The position numbers were made by a program, and so were the translations under genes. Source: Bacillus safensis FO-36b (lineage in GTDB: Bacteria; Bacillota; Bacilli; Bacillales; Bacillaceae). From it: a DNA stretch of 64,000 nucleotides. The notes beneath the pieces are model-generated. The model was not told the origin of the DNA. It saw only the letters and a program-made list of their open reading frames with translations, and did no database searches. The stretch covers positions 248,001-312,000 of the forward strand of contig NZ_ASJD01000003.1 in assembly GCF_000691165.1 (NCBI RefSeq), in the 5' to 3' direction. Positions 1-8,964 of this stretch are shown here, one piece after another (positions within the stretch are counted from its first letter, which is position 1; each line of letters opens with the position of its first letter).

Positions 1-78
1 CAATTAAAAGCATATGACGGTGCGATTCAGTTAAACGAGTTGAAGCCTCTTGACGATGTAAAGGAGGGAAAATCTTAA
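1..78 (+). CDS. ylxX: C-terminal end of a DUF881-type protein (YlxX), cut by the window edge
   Basis: An open frame runs from base 1 and ends with TAA at 76-78, giving only the last 25 residues (ending LKPLDDVKEGKS). The stop overlaps the ATG of sbp (TAATG), so the two are translationally linked. In Bacillus the gene just before sbp is ylxX, a DUF881 membrane-anchored protein of unknown function. The assignment rests on position and on the short tail, so it is moderate. Confidence 0.6.
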   Translation, partial: QLKAYDGAIQLNELKPLDDVKEGKS

Positions 79-446
79 TGTGGCTTCCTGTACTTGGCTT
101 AATCATAGGAGTTGCGATCGGTTTCTTAACAAATTTTACGATACCGAATGAGTATTCTAATTATCTTTCCCTCGCTGTACTTGCTGCGCTTGATACATTG
201 ATTGGTGGAATCAGGGCACATCTGCAAGGGGCATACGATGAACTAGTGTTTGTATCAGGCTTTTTCTTTAATATTATACTTGCAATAAGTTTAGCTTTTC
301 TGGGCGTCCATCTTGGTGTAGACTTGTATTTAGTCGGAATGTTTGCTTTCGGCGTTAGATTGTTTCAAAATATAGCAGTTATTCGAAGAATTCTACTAAC
401 AAAATGGACAATTTCTAGAGAAAAAAAGAAAAAAAGTGAGTCATAA
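78..446 (+). CDS. sbp: Small basic membrane protein Sbp (DUF1290)
   Basis: A 122-residue protein, the size of B. subtilis Sbp. It has hydrophobic segments at about residues 3-20, 26-45, 55-75 and 80-97, and a strongly basic tail (REKKKK) that should lie in the cytoplasm. The start ATG overlaps the stop of the upstream gene and is preceded by AAGGAGGG at 61-68. The family is conserved at the end of the division-and-cell-wall cluster of Bacillus just before ftsA, but its molecular role is unknown. Identification rests on the DUF1290-like sequence and the exact position. Confidence 0.85.
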   Translation: MWLPVLGLIIGVAIGFLTNFTIPNEYSNYLSLAVLAALDTLIGGIRAHLQGAYDELVFVSGFFFNIILAISLAFLGVHLGVDLYLVGMFAFGVRLFQNIAVIRRILLTKWTISREKKKKSES

Positions 447-449
447 AAA

Positions 450-476
450 AGGATATACATATGATGTAACGAATAT
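450..476 (+). promoter_or_regulatory. Sigma-H promoter of ftsAZ
   Basis: AGGATAT at 450-456, an 11-base spacer, then AACGAATAT at 468-476. This fits the sigma-H pattern (AGGAwww, 11-12 bases, RnnGAATww) at every fixed position. B. subtilis ftsAZ is known to have a sigma-H promoter that raises FtsZ at the onset of sporulation. The start point would be near 483. Confidence 0.75.
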
Positions 477-543
477 TTTCAGTAATCCTAATAAAAAATG
501 TTGATTTTTTAAGTTTTGTTACACACTTGTAAAAACACATTCA

Positions 544-572
544 TTGTATTGTTGTTCAGCAAATAATAGAAT
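544..572 (+). promoter_or_regulatory. Sigma-A promoter of ftsAZ
   Basis: TTGTAT at 544-549, 17-base spacer, TAGAAT at 567-572. It lies 33 bases before the ftsA start and would serve vegetative expression of ftsA-ftsZ. Confidence 0.6.
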
Positions 573-605
573 AGAAAGTATTGATATGTGAGGAGGTGCC
601 ATAGA

Positions 606-1928
606 ATGAACAACAATGAAATTTACGTCAGCCTTGACATCGGTACATCCAATATAAAAGTCATCGTCGGAGAAATGGCGGATGATTCGCTTAACATTAT
701 AGGTGTTGGAAATGTCCCTTCAGAAGGGTTAAAAAAAGGATCGATTGTTGATATAGATGAGACAGTTCATTCTATTAGACAAGCATTTGAACAGGCTGAA
801 AGAATGGTAGGTTTTCCTTTACAAAAGGCGATTGTCGGAATTAACGGAAACCACATTCATATTCAGAACACGAGCGGCGTGGTCGCAGTATCTAGTGAAA
901 ACAAAGAAATACATGCTGAAGATGTGAGACGTGTCTTAGATGCTGCACAGGTAGTATCTATTCCTCAAGAACATCTCGTCGTAGACGTCATCCCGAGACA
1001 ATTTATCGTCGACGGAAGAGATGAGATTACTGATCCGAAAAAAATGCTTGGTGTTCGGCTAGAGGTGGATGGAACGTTAATTACAGGTTCTAAGACGATT
1101 CTACATAACTGGCTCCGATGTGTAGAAAGAGCTGGAATTGAAATTATGGATATTTGCTTGCAGCCGCTCGCATCGGGCTCAGCAGCATTATCGAAAGATG
1201 AAAAAAATCTAGGGGTAGCTCTCGTCGATATTGGCGGCGGATCTACAACGATTTCCGTATTTGAAAACGGGCATCTCTATTCTACTCACAGTATCCCTTT
1301 GGGCGGAGAGAACATTACAAAAGATTTGTCTATAGGACTTAGAACTTCTACTGAAGAAGCTGAACGAATCAAAAAACAATTTGGACATGCGTTTTATGAT
1401 GAGGCATCGTCTGAGGAAACATTTGAAGTTTCTGTCATCGGTACCGATCAGAAACAGACGTATACACAGCTTGAAGCGGCTAATATCATCGAGGCGCGGC
1501 TGGAAGAAATCTTGCTCTTTGTGGCAGAGGAATTAAGAAATATGGGTGTCCATGATTTGCCTGGAGGATTCGTTTTAACAGGTGGACAGGCAGCTATACC
1601 AGGTATCCTTTCTCTTGCACAAACGGTCTTGCAAAACAATGTTAGAATTGCAAGTCCGAATTATATTGGGGTGAGAGAACCTCAGTATATGACAGGAGTG
1701 GGTCTGATCCACTTTGCTTATCGCAATGCAAAGATTCAGGGCAGACAGGTTGGATTCCAAATGCCGGATGAGGCGTTTCATGAAGTAGGCGCGTCCATGG
1801 AGCCGGTTTCTTCTGCACCACAAGTGAAAGAAGCGCAGCCAAGACCGAAAGTAAAACAAAAAGCACAAGAAGAGACAAATAAAAAACCGGGCAAAATGAA
1901 AAAACTATTTAATATGTTCTGGGAATAG
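606..1928 (+). CDS. ftsA: Cell division protein FtsA
   Basis: FtsA is the actin-like ATPase that tethers FtsZ to the membrane and recruits the divisome. The start at 606 (MNNNEIYVSLDIG) is chosen because AGGAGGTG lies at 591-598, just before it; it gives 440 residues, as in B. subtilis. The phosphate-1 motif DIGTSNIK is at residues 11-18 and the phosphate-2 motif DIGGGST begins at residue 208. A linker rich in Q, K and P (about 395-430) leads to the amphipathic membrane-targeting helix at the end (KKLFNMFWE). ftsZ follows after 33 bases in the same transcript. The sigma-H and sigma-A promoters upstream suggest both vegetative and early sporulation expression. Confidence 0.97.
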   Translation: MNNNEIYVSLDIGTSNIKVIVGEMADDSLNIIGVGNVPSEGLKKGSIVDIDETVHSIRQAFEQAERMVGFPLQKAIVGINGNHIHIQNTSGVVAVSSENKEIHAEDVRRVLDAAQVVSIPQEHLVVDVIPRQFIVDGRDEITDPKKMLGVRLEVDGTLITGSKTILHNWLRCVERAGIEIMDICLQPLASGSAALSKDEKNLGVALVDIGGGSTTISVFENGHLYSTHSIPLGGENITKDLSIGLRTSTEEAERIKKQFGHAFYDEASSEETFEVSVIGTDQKQTYTQLEAANIIEARLEEILLFVAEELRNMGVHDLPGGFVLTGGQAAIPGILSLAQTVLQNNVRIASPNYIGVREPQYMTGVGLIHFAYRNAKIQGRQVGFQMPDEAFHEVGASMEPVSSAPQVKEAQPRPKVKQKAQEETNKKPGKMKKLFNMFWE

Positions 1929-1961
1929 AATTAGATTTTCGACGGATTAGGAGGATTCAGC

Positions 1962-3107
1962 ATGTTGGAGTTTGAAACAAATATAGACGGCCTAGCATCA
2001 ATTAAAGTAATCGGAGTAGGTGGAGGCGGAAATAACGCTGTCAACCGAATGATCGAAAATGACGTACAAGGTGTCGATTTCATTGCAGTCAACACAGATG
2101 CACAGGCGTTAAATCTATCAAAAGCAGAAACGAAAATGCAAATCGGTGCTAAGCTGACAAGAGGGCTTGGAGCAGGTGCGAATCCTGAAGTCGGTAAAAA
2201 AGCTGCTGAGGAAAGCAAAGAACAGATTGAAGAAGTATTAAAAGGCGCAGACATGGTCTTTGTTACTGCTGGTATGGGCGGTGGAACTGGTACGGGTGCT
2301 GCACCTGTCATTGCAAAAATCGCAAAAGATTCTGGTGCATTGACAGTTGGAGTCGTGACTCGTCCTTTCACATTTGAAGGAAGAAAGCGTCAGCTTCAAG
2401 CAGTCGAAGGAATTGCTTCTATGAAGGAAGCAGTTGACACATTAATTGTGATTCCAAATGATCGCTTGCTTGAAATTGTTGATAAAAACACGCCAATGCT
2501 TGAAGCATTCCGTGCAGCAGATAACGTACTACGACAAGGTGTTCAAGGGATCTCAGATCTTATTGCTACACCAGGTTTAATCAACCTTGACTTTGCTGAC
2601 GTGAAAACGATCATGTCCAATAAAGGTTCTGCTCTTATGGGTATCGGTGTTGCGACTGGTGAAAATCGTGCCGCTGAAGCTGCGAAGAAAGCTATTTCTT
2701 CACCACTTCTGGAAACGGCAATCGACGGTGCACAAGGTGTCATCATGAATATTACTGGTGGTACGAACCTAAGTCTTTATGAGGTACAAGAAGCAGCGGA
2801 CATTGTGGCTTCTGCATCTGATGAAGATGTAAACATGATTTTCGGTTCTGTCATTAATGATAACTTGAAGGATGAAATTGTGGTAACCGTGATCGCAACG
2901 GGATTTATTGAGCAAGAGCCAGAGGTGTCAAAACCACAAAGAAATCCATTAGGGCAAGGATTAAAGCAAAATCAATCCATTCCTCAAAAACGTGAAGTCA
3001 AGCGTGAGGAACATCAGCAGTCATCATCTCAGCCGAGACAAAATACACAATCAAGCGATGATACGCTGGATATCCCAACGTTCTTGCGCAATCGTAATAA
3101 ACGCTAA
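1962..3107 (+). CDS. ftsZ: Cell division GTPase FtsZ
   Basis: The tubulin homologue that forms the Z ring. It has 381 residues. The tubulin signature GGGTGTG is at residues 106-112, after an N-terminal glycine-rich nucleotide-binding loop ([13 protein letters not shown] near residue 20). The core ends near residue 315. A polar linker rich in Q, R and S follows, then the conserved tail [12 protein letters not shown], which binds FtsA, SepF and other partners. AGGAGG at 1949-1954 precedes the ATG. A strong terminator follows, so ftsA-ftsZ is a two-gene unit. SepF, another FtsZ partner, is encoded at 18580. Confidence 0.98.
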   Translation: MLEFETNIDGLASIKVIGVGGGGNNAVNRMIENDVQGVDFIAVNTDAQALNLSKAETKMQIGAKLTRGLGAGANPEVGKKAAEESKEQIEEVLKGADMVFVTAGMGGGTGTGAAPVIAKIAKDSGALTVGVVTRPFTFEGRKRQLQAVEGIASMKEAVDTLIVIPNDRLLEIVDKNTPMLEAFRAADNVLRQGVQGISDLIATPGLINLDFADVKTIMSNKGSALMGIGVATGENRAAEAAKKAISSPLLETAIDGAQGVIMNITGGTNLSLYEVQEAADIVASASDEDVNMIFGSVINDNLKDEIVVTVIATGFIEQEPEVSKPQRNPLGQGLKQNQSIPQKREVKREEHQQSSSQPRQNTQSSDDTLDIPTFLRNRNKR

Positions 3108-3120
3108 TCGAGTATCACTC

Positions 3121-3148
3121 ATCCCCTTCCACCGGAAGGGGATTTTTT
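3121..3148 (+). terminator. Rho-independent terminator after ftsZ
   Basis: CCCCTTCC and GGAAGGGG form an 8-bp stem around a short loop, followed by ATTTTTT. Confidence 0.88.
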
Positions 3149-3409
3149 CATGTCCAATATATAAAGAAACCTGTATCACTCCTAATCAAAAAGTCTTAAA
3201 TCTGTCTGGGCTACTTTATTCAACATATGTATTTCGACTTAGAGTGATTAAGTAAAAAGAATCATTTTTAAATCCTATTACAAAAAGCGACAAAATGATG
3301 AACTTTATTTGACTACATTAAATAGAACACCATGAATCTTGTCATGAACAAAGGAAAGGGAGGAGTTAAACCCATACACTGTTTGACCATTTGAGGAGGA
3401 GGGATTTGA
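3149..3409 (+). promoter_or_regulatory. Intergenic region before bpr with a possible sigma-A promoter
   Basis: The region is AT-rich and holds no convincing gene. TTGACT at 3309-3314 with ATGAAT at 3332-3337 (17-base spacer) is the best promoter candidate, but the -10 is poor. A GAGGAGGAGGG purine run at 3393-3403 is the ribosome binding site of bpr. Nothing else is recognised. Confidence 0.4.
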
Positions 3410-6400
3410 TTGAAAGTGAAGTTTCGCAAGACCGCCGGCTATCGTTTGATGAGTCTTTTGGTGATTGGTACTTTAACGATGACAAGCTTTGGGATGGTTC
3501 AAGCAAAATCGACTTCTACCTCATATCAAGAGGAAGCTGTTTCCTCCAAGAAAACAAAAGCAAAGATCTCATCTAGATTAATGAAACAGTTTCAACAAGA
3601 AGACAAGGTGACCTTTTTAGTCAAAATGAAGGAACAAACCAATGTCAAAAAAGTGGCGAAGGATGCTGTGTCAAAGGCCAAAAAACAGAAGTTAACAGCA
3701 GCTAAAACGCAGTACACAAAAAGATCAGCTGTCGTATCAGAACTAAGAGCGACGTCTGAAGAGACGCAGGAAGCGCTGCTTGCTTATTTACAAAAGGCAC
3801 AAAAGAAAAAGCAAGTGAAGGATATTCATTCGTACTATATTGTAAATGGTCTCGCTGTGACGGGAACGAAAGAAGTCATGGAAAAGGTGGCTTCCTTCCC
3901 AGAAGTAGATCAAGTGCTGCCAAATGAAATCCGTCAAATCCATCGTCCTGTTGATTTGAAAACTTCAAAGAAAAACAAACAAATCAAAGCAGCAGATGGA
4001 ATCGAGTGGAACATTTCTCAAGTTCATGCCCCAGAAGCGTGGGCTTTAGGCTATGACGGAACTGGTACCGTTGTGGCAAGTATTGATACAGGTGTGGAAT
4101 GGGATCATCCTGCATTAAAAGAAAAATACCGTGGATTTGATCCTGCACGTCCGAATGAACCTTCTCATGAATTCAATTGGTACGATGCAACGACAGGTTC
4201 TGAAGCGCCATACGATGATTTAGAGCATGGTACACATGTAACGGGAACGATGGTTGGCTCTGAGCCAAATGGAGAGAATCAAATTGGAGTCGCACCAGGT
4301 GCAAAATGGATCGCGGTGAAAGCTTTCTCAGAAGATGGTGGATCAGATGCTGATCTGCTTGACGCAGGTGAATGGATTTTAGCTCCAAAAGATAAAAACG
4401 GAACCCCTCATCCAGAAAAGGCGCCAGATGTGGTCAATAATTCTTGGGGCGGTGGGCCTGGTCTTGATGATTGGTATAAAGATGTGGTCAATGCTTGGAG
4501 AGCTGCGGACATCTTCCCAGAATTTTCAGCTGGTAATACGGATTTATTTAACCCTGGCGTTGAGGGATCTATTGCAAATCCTGCGAACTATCCCGAAGCC
4601 TTTGCGACGGGTGCAACAGATCAAAACAACAAACTGGGTTCTTTCTCTTTGCAAGGTCCCTCTCCATATGGAGTCATGAAACCAGATATTGCGGCCCCAG
4701 GGGTAAACATTCGTTCTTCTATTCCAGGGAAAGGGTATGAGGATGGCTGGAATGGAACCTCGATGGCAGGTCCGCATGTTTCAGCTGTTGTGGCTCTTCT
4801 GCGCCAAGTACAGTCAGATCTGTCTGTTGAAGAGATTGAAGAAATTCTCATTGATACTGCAAAACCACTGACAGATCAGCAATTCCCGGAATCCCCTAAC
4901 AATGGCTATGGGGCAGGATTAGTTGATGCAAAAGAAGCCATCACAGCATTAACAGATGGAATTGGCAAGATTGAAGGGCAGGTAACAAAAGAAGGAGAAG
5001 ATACAGAACCACCTGTTTTTTCTCATAAAGGACCGAATGAAATTTTTGCCTCTACGCCAACACCTCTTAGTATTACAGCAGAAGATGAAGTAGCTGTGAC
5101 AAATGTCTCCTTGAGCTATCAAGTGGATCAAGGGAGAAGGGAGACGCTGCAAGCAAAACGAACGGATGGAAATCATTTAAAAGGGACATATGTTGTCCAG
5201 CTCCCAGAACTTGAGGGAGAAAACGTCACGTACCGATGGATTGTGAAAGATTTTGGAGAAAATGAAGCCGCATCAGAACCGTATACGCTTCCGATTAAAA
5301 CATCCATCACGACTGGCTACTCGCAAGATTTTGAAGCTTGGCCAAGTGGATGGTTCAGTGGTGGAACAAAAGATCCTTGGCAGTGGGGGAAGCCGACCAC
5401 AGGTCCGAAACAAGCCTTTACTGGAGATCATGTCTACGCTACAAACCTAGACAGTCCTTATGAAAATCAAACAGATGCTCATTTATCTATGCCGATGATT
5501 GCTGTACCTGAGTCAGGCTCCTCCTTTTTACAATTTCAATACTGGCATGACCTTGAAGCAAATTATGACTATGTGCATATTCATGTGCAGCCTGAGGGGG
5601 AAGATGCTGTCCAAGTGGCAGCCTACACAGGCAAAACAAGTGGATGGACAAAAGGAGAAGTTGATTTATCTGCCTACAAAGGTCAGAACGTGAGAGTTAT
5701 TTTTCAGCTAAGAACGGATGGCAGTGTGACAAAAGACGGTTTTTATTTAGATGATGTGAAAATAACAGATCAAGCCTTGCCTCAAAAGGCAAAGAAACAA
5801 CTTGGCGTCATCAAAAAAGAAAAGCCAGCACAGGAGCAGAAGAAACCCGTCGATCCGAAAAGTGCAAAGCCTGCTAAAATAAAAGAAAAGCATGTCCAGA
5901 TGAAAAAGGAAAAAAGTGTAGATGCCCCATCTATCAAAGCTCTTCCGATGAAGGCAGAAATCAGTGTTCTTGAAAGCGGCAAGTCCACGTACACGGATGA
6001 AGCGACAGGGAGATATCAGCTTTCTCATGGTGCAGGGGAATTTACAGTGAAAGCTGAAGCATATGGCTTTGAATCACGCACCCAAAAAGTCAATATTTCT
6101 GCAAATGATCAGGCAGAGGCAAATTTCTCCTTACAGCCACTAGAAAAACGAACGATATCTGGCACAATTGTAAGCGAAGCAACGGGTGAAAAAGTAAAGG
6201 ATGCTACGGTTTATCTTGTAGAGGATGCGAAAGTTGAGCCGGTGAAAACTGATGAATCTGGTGAGTTTTCTCTAGAGGCATTGAGCGGTGTGTATACAGT
6301 CAAAGTATTTGCGAAAGGGTTTAAAGGATATTCGTTTACAGCTGATGTGACAGAAAAGCCGCTTGAAAAAGCAATCAAGCTGGAACCTTTCATCGGTTTT

Positions 6401-7726
6401 GCTGGCGAAATTGGCTACGATGACGGAACAGCTGAAAATGCGCGGGCGTTCTATGATCCTGGTAATGGCTGGGCGGTGAAATTTTCATTAGAAAAAGGGA
6501 AGAAACAAGCGCAGGTCGCAGGGGGACTTTTCCGTTTCTGGACAACAGAGTGGCCAGCCCCTGGCGGGAATGAATTTGCGGTTGAAGTGTATGATGCTTC
6601 CGGAAAGGACGGTGCTCCAGGTAAGAAAATCGCTGGACCTTTCAAAGCGAATGCGCTGCGTAATGGTGAATGGACAAAAGTAGATTTAGAAGATCAAGCC
6701 ATTACGGTGGATGGAGATTTCTATCTTGTCTATATTCAAACGAAAAAGAATACGGAATCTCCAGGCCTTGCAACAGATGAAGATGGACCAAATGCTGAAA
6801 GAAGCTGGCAGCTGACAAGCGGTGCCTTTTCTCCTTCTCCAAAAGAAGAGGGAAATTATATGATTCGTGCGCTTGTCCAATATGAAGCAGATGTGCCAGA
6901 AATAACATCTCCAAAGGCTGGAACGATCACGAACAAAGATGAACTGGAGATTGAAGGTAAAGCCTCTCCAGGGCTTGATGTAGCGATCTATCAAAACGAT
7001 AAAGAGATTGCCAAAGTGAAAGCAGATCAGTCGGGTGCTTTCAAAGAGAAGGTTACAGTGTCAAGCGGAGAGCATGTATTTACGGCTGCCACTGTTACGG
7101 ATAAAGGCGCAACGAAAAAATCCAAATCAGTCAAGGTGATCATTGATCAAACAGCCCCAGTGGTAACGATAGATACACCAAAAAAAGGGGAAAAATCTAA
7201 CAAAGAATCACTCACTGTAGAAGGAAAGGTAACCGATGATCATCTTGATCAAGTCACTGTGAATGGAAAAAAGGCAGCAATAAAAGATGGGAAATATTCT
7301 GCAAGAATCCTGCTTGAGAACGGGAAAAATACGATCAAAGTTACAGCAAAAGATGCAGCAGGAAACAAAGCGACTAAAAAAGTCGATATCGATGTTCAAT
7401 ACGAAGCGCCTGAGATTTCTAAGCTGACACCAGCAGAGAATGTCAATCTATCATCAGGTGAGTCTGTTAAAATTTCATTTAACAGCAGAGAAAAGCTAGA
7501 CGCAACGTTTGTCATTCATATGCCGCTGACAAACGCGAGATCAAAGCTGCAAAATACAACAGAACTTCCGCTTCGTGAGGTAGCCGGCGGAACATATGAA
7601 GGCTACTGGACAGCTACTTCTACCGCCAAAGCAAAAGGTGCAGTAATTGAAGTGATTGTTCGGGATGATTATGGAAATGTTACTCGACAAAAGGCTTCAG
7701 GCACATTAAATATCAATGAAAAATAA
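3410..7726 (+). CDS. bpr: Bacillopeptidase F, secreted subtilisin-family protease
   Basis: A 1438-residue secreted serine protease, close to the roughly 1430 of B. subtilis Bpr. The start is TTG at 3410, placed by GAGGAGGAGGG seven bases upstream. The N terminus has a signal peptide (basic MKVKFRKTAGYR, hydrophobic core, cut near AKS at about 33), then an inhibitor-I9-like propeptide to about residue 195. The S8 domain carries the triad Asp226 (SIDTG), His273 (HGTHV) and Ser451 (GTSMAGPH), with oxyanion Asn in NNSWGG. Past about 530 there is a bacterial Ig-like part, a jelly-roll/MAM-like part (about 640-790), a K/P/E-rich linker (about 800-840), two carboxypeptidase-regulatory-like beta domains and Ig-like repeats to the end. 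No sortase motif is seen. Same locus as in B. subtilis. Confidence 0.95.
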   Translation: MKVKFRKTAGYRLMSLLVIGTLTMTSFGMVQAKSTSTSYQEEAVSSKKTKAKISSRLMKQFQQEDKVTFLVKMKEQTNVKKVAKDAVSKAKKQKLTAAKTQYTKRSAVVSELRATSEETQEALLAYLQKAQKKKQVKDIHSYYIVNGLAVTGTKEVMEKVASFPEVDQVLPNEIRQIHRPVDLKTSKKNKQIKAADGIEWNISQVHAPEAWALGYDGTGTVVASIDTGVEWDHPALKEKYRGFDPARPNEPSHEFNWYDATTGSEAPYDDLEHGTHVTGTMVGSEPNGENQIGVAPGAKWIAVKAFSEDGGSDADLLDAGEWILAPKDKNGTPHPEKAPDVVNNSWGGGPGLDDWYKDVVNAWRAADIFPEFSAGNTDLFNPGVEGSIANPANYPEAFATGATDQNNKLGSFSLQGPSPYGVMKPDIAAPGVNIRSSIPGKGYEDGWNGTSMAGPHVSAVVALLRQVQSDLSVEEIEEILIDTAKPLTDQQFPESPNNGYGAGLVDAKEAITALTDGIGKIEGQVTKEGEDTEPPVFSHKGPNEIFASTPTPLSITAEDEVAVTNVSLSYQVDQGRRETLQAKRTDGNHLKGTYVVQLPELEGENVTYRWIVKDFGENEAASEPYTLPIKTSITTGYSQDFEAWPSGWFSGGTKDPWQWGKPTTGPKQAFTGDHVYATNLDSPYENQTDAHLSMPMIAVPESGSSFLQFQYWHDLEANYDYVHIHVQPEGEDAVQVAAYTGKTSGWTKGEVDLSAYKGQNVRVIFQLRTDGSVTKDGFYLDDVKITDQALPQKAKKQLGVIKKEKPAQEQKKPVDPKSAKPAKIKEKHVQMKKEKSVDAPSIKALPMKAEISVLESGKSTYTDEATGRYQLSHGAGEFTVKAEAYGFESRTQKVNISANDQAEANFSLQPLEKRTISGTIVSEATGEKVKDATVYLVEDAKVEPVKTDESGEFSLEALSGVYTVKVFAKGFKGYSFTADVTEKPLEKAIKLEPFIGFAGEIGYDDGTAENARAFYDPGNGWAVKFSLEKGKKQAQVAGGLFRFWTTEWPAPGGNEFAVEVYDASGKDGAPGKKIAGPFKANALRNGEWTKVDLEDQAITVDGDFYLVYIQTKKNTESPGLATDEDGPNAERSWQLTSGAFSPSPKEEGNYMIRALVQYEADVPEITSPKAGTITNKDELEIEGKASPGLDVAIYQNDKEIAKVKADQSGAFKEKVTVSSGEHVFTAATVTDKGATKKSKSVKVIIDQTAPVVTIDTPKKGEKSNKESLTVEGKVTDDHLDQVTVNGKKAAIKDGKYSARILLENGKNTIKVTAKDAAGNKATKKVDIDVQYEAPEISKLTPAENVNLSSGESVKISFNSREKLDATFVIHMPLTNARSKLQNTTELPLREVAGGTYEGYWTATSTAKAKGAVIEVIVRDDYGNVTRQKASGTLNINEK

Positions 7727-7731
7727 TCCTT

Positions 7732-7767
7732 AAAAAAAGGCACGACTCCTTGGAGCGTGTCTTTTTC
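7732..7767 (+). terminator. Rho-independent terminator after bpr
   Basis: AAAAAGGCACG pairs with CGTGTCTTTTT across a short loop that includes ACTCCTTGGAG, which itself can pair. It lies five bases after the bpr stop. Confidence 0.75.
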
Positions 7768-7829
7768 GTTTCGAATAATTGTTTGAAAGCTTGTCCGGAA
7801 GCACACTCTCTTGCTTTGTGCTCTCATTC

Positions 7830-7837
7830 CTCGACAA
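7830..7837 (-). promoter_or_regulatory. Spo0A binding site (0A box) upstream of spoIIG
   Basis: CTCGACAA on this strand is TTGTCGAG on the other, one base from the 0A-box core TTGTCGAA. It lies about 90 bases before the expected spoIIG start, where the distal 0A site of the B. subtilis promoter lies. Confidence 0.55.
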
Positions 7838-7883
7838 AAACAATAACAATCCACCAAAAGTTCTCTATCATCCCCAACAAGAA

Positions 7884-7917
7884 TTGACAGACTTCCATCT
7901 CTTGGCTGTTTTATACT
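7884..7917 (+). promoter_or_regulatory. Sigma-A/Spo0A-dependent promoter of spoIIGA-sigE with 22-base spacer
   Basis: TTGACA at 7884-7889 and TATACT at 7912-7917 are separated by 22 bases. This long spacer is the hallmark of the B. subtilis spoIIG promoter, which sigma-A uses only with phosphorylated Spo0A bound next to it. Confidence 0.85.
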
Positions 7918-7976
7918 GGTACAAACAAGTGCAAGTACTGCTTTTGATTCTTTGTTTCAGATGAAAGGAGCAGAAG

Positions 7977-8906
7977 GTGGTCATTTATTTAGATGTGATT
8001 TGGCTGTTAAACTTTTGTTTTGATCTATTGCTTCTCTTACTCACTGCATTTATTCTCAAACGACAAGTAAAAAAACGGCGATATATGTTAGGAGCTCTGA
8101 TTGGATCGAGCATTGTTCTCTTGCTCTTTACACCATTTGCAATGTTTGTGTCACACCCTTTGGGCAAACTGCTTTTTTCTGTCTTGATCGTGCTTGCTAC
8201 TTTTGGATTTCAAAGATTTCGATCCTTTTTTCAAAACCTGTTTGCTTTTTACTTTATCACATTTTTGATGGGAGGAGGCATGATCGGGGTTCATTCGTTT
8301 TTACAAACCAATACTGTTATTCAAGACGGGCTGCTGATTTCACAAAATGATGGCTTTGGTGATCCCATTAGCTGGCTTTTCGTTTTAACCGGCTTTCCTG
8401 CGATTTGGCTGTTTTCAAAGAAAAGATTAGGAGAGGTCGGTGCGAAAAAAAGACAGTTTGATGAACAAGTCCTTGTGGAGATACACATTCACGGGGAGAT
8501 CATCCGTTTAAAGGGACTCGTCGATTCCGGTAATCAGCTGTATGATCCTATGACGAAAACACCTGTGATGATCGTTCAAGCAGATCAGCTCATGTCCATT
8601 TGCGGAGAGCCATTTATAGAGCTTATGAAGCAGTCTCATCCTGTTGAAGTGATGCAAAAGCTCGATGATCAATTTCCGCTTCTTGACCGTTTAAGACTTG
8701 TTCCATATCGAGCGGTCGGTCATGATCACGGGTTTCTTCTATGCTTAAAACCAGATACGGTCATCATTTATTCAAAGACGCATATGATCCAGCCAGCCAA
8801 GTGTTTTGTAGGCATGAGTCTGAGCGGTTTATCAGCAGATCAGGAATTTCAATCCATCATTCATCCAGATATGTTAGAGGGAAAAATCATCCAAGGGGTG
8901 TCTTAA
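7977..8906 (+). CDS. spoIIGA: Pro-sigma-E processing protease SpoIIGA
   Basis: A 309-residue membrane aspartic protease that activates pro-sigma-E in the mother cell after a signal (SpoIIR) from the forespore. The N-terminal half has five hydrophobic segments (about residues 3-150); the C-terminal half is the cytoplasmic protease domain with catalytic Asp183 in the motif LVDSGN. The start is GTG at 7977 with AAAGGAG at 7964-7970. sigE follows 58 bases after the stop, so protease and substrate are made from one transcript under the 22-base-spacer promoter. Confidence 0.95.
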   Translation: MVIYLDVIWLLNFCFDLLLLLLTAFILKRQVKKRRYMLGALIGSSIVLLLFTPFAMFVSHPLGKLLFSVLIVLATFGFQRFRSFFQNLFAFYFITFLMGGGMIGVHSFLQTNTVIQDGLLISQNDGFGDPISWLFVLTGFPAIWLFSKKRLGEVGAKKRQFDEQVLVEIHIHGEIIRLKGLVDSGNQLYDPMTKTPVMIVQADQLMSICGEPFIELMKQSHPVEVMQKLDDQFPLLDRLRLVPYRAVGHDHGFLLCLKPDTVIIYSKTHMIQPAKCFVGMSLSGLSADQEFQSIIHPDMLEGKIIQGVS

Positions 8907-8964
8907 GTTTTGGTGATGTCTTTTATCTTACGAGGTCAACTTGACATTTAGAAGGGAGAAGAAG

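Noticed and set aside
1931-2371. 146-codon minus-strand frame over ftsZ
   Set aside because: Pro/Ala/Thr-rich composition mirrors the FtsZ codons on the other strand; no start signal.
2992-3255. 87-codon plus-strand frame from inside ftsZ into the intergenic region
   Set aside because: It runs through the ftsZ terminator and begins in another frame of a certain gene.
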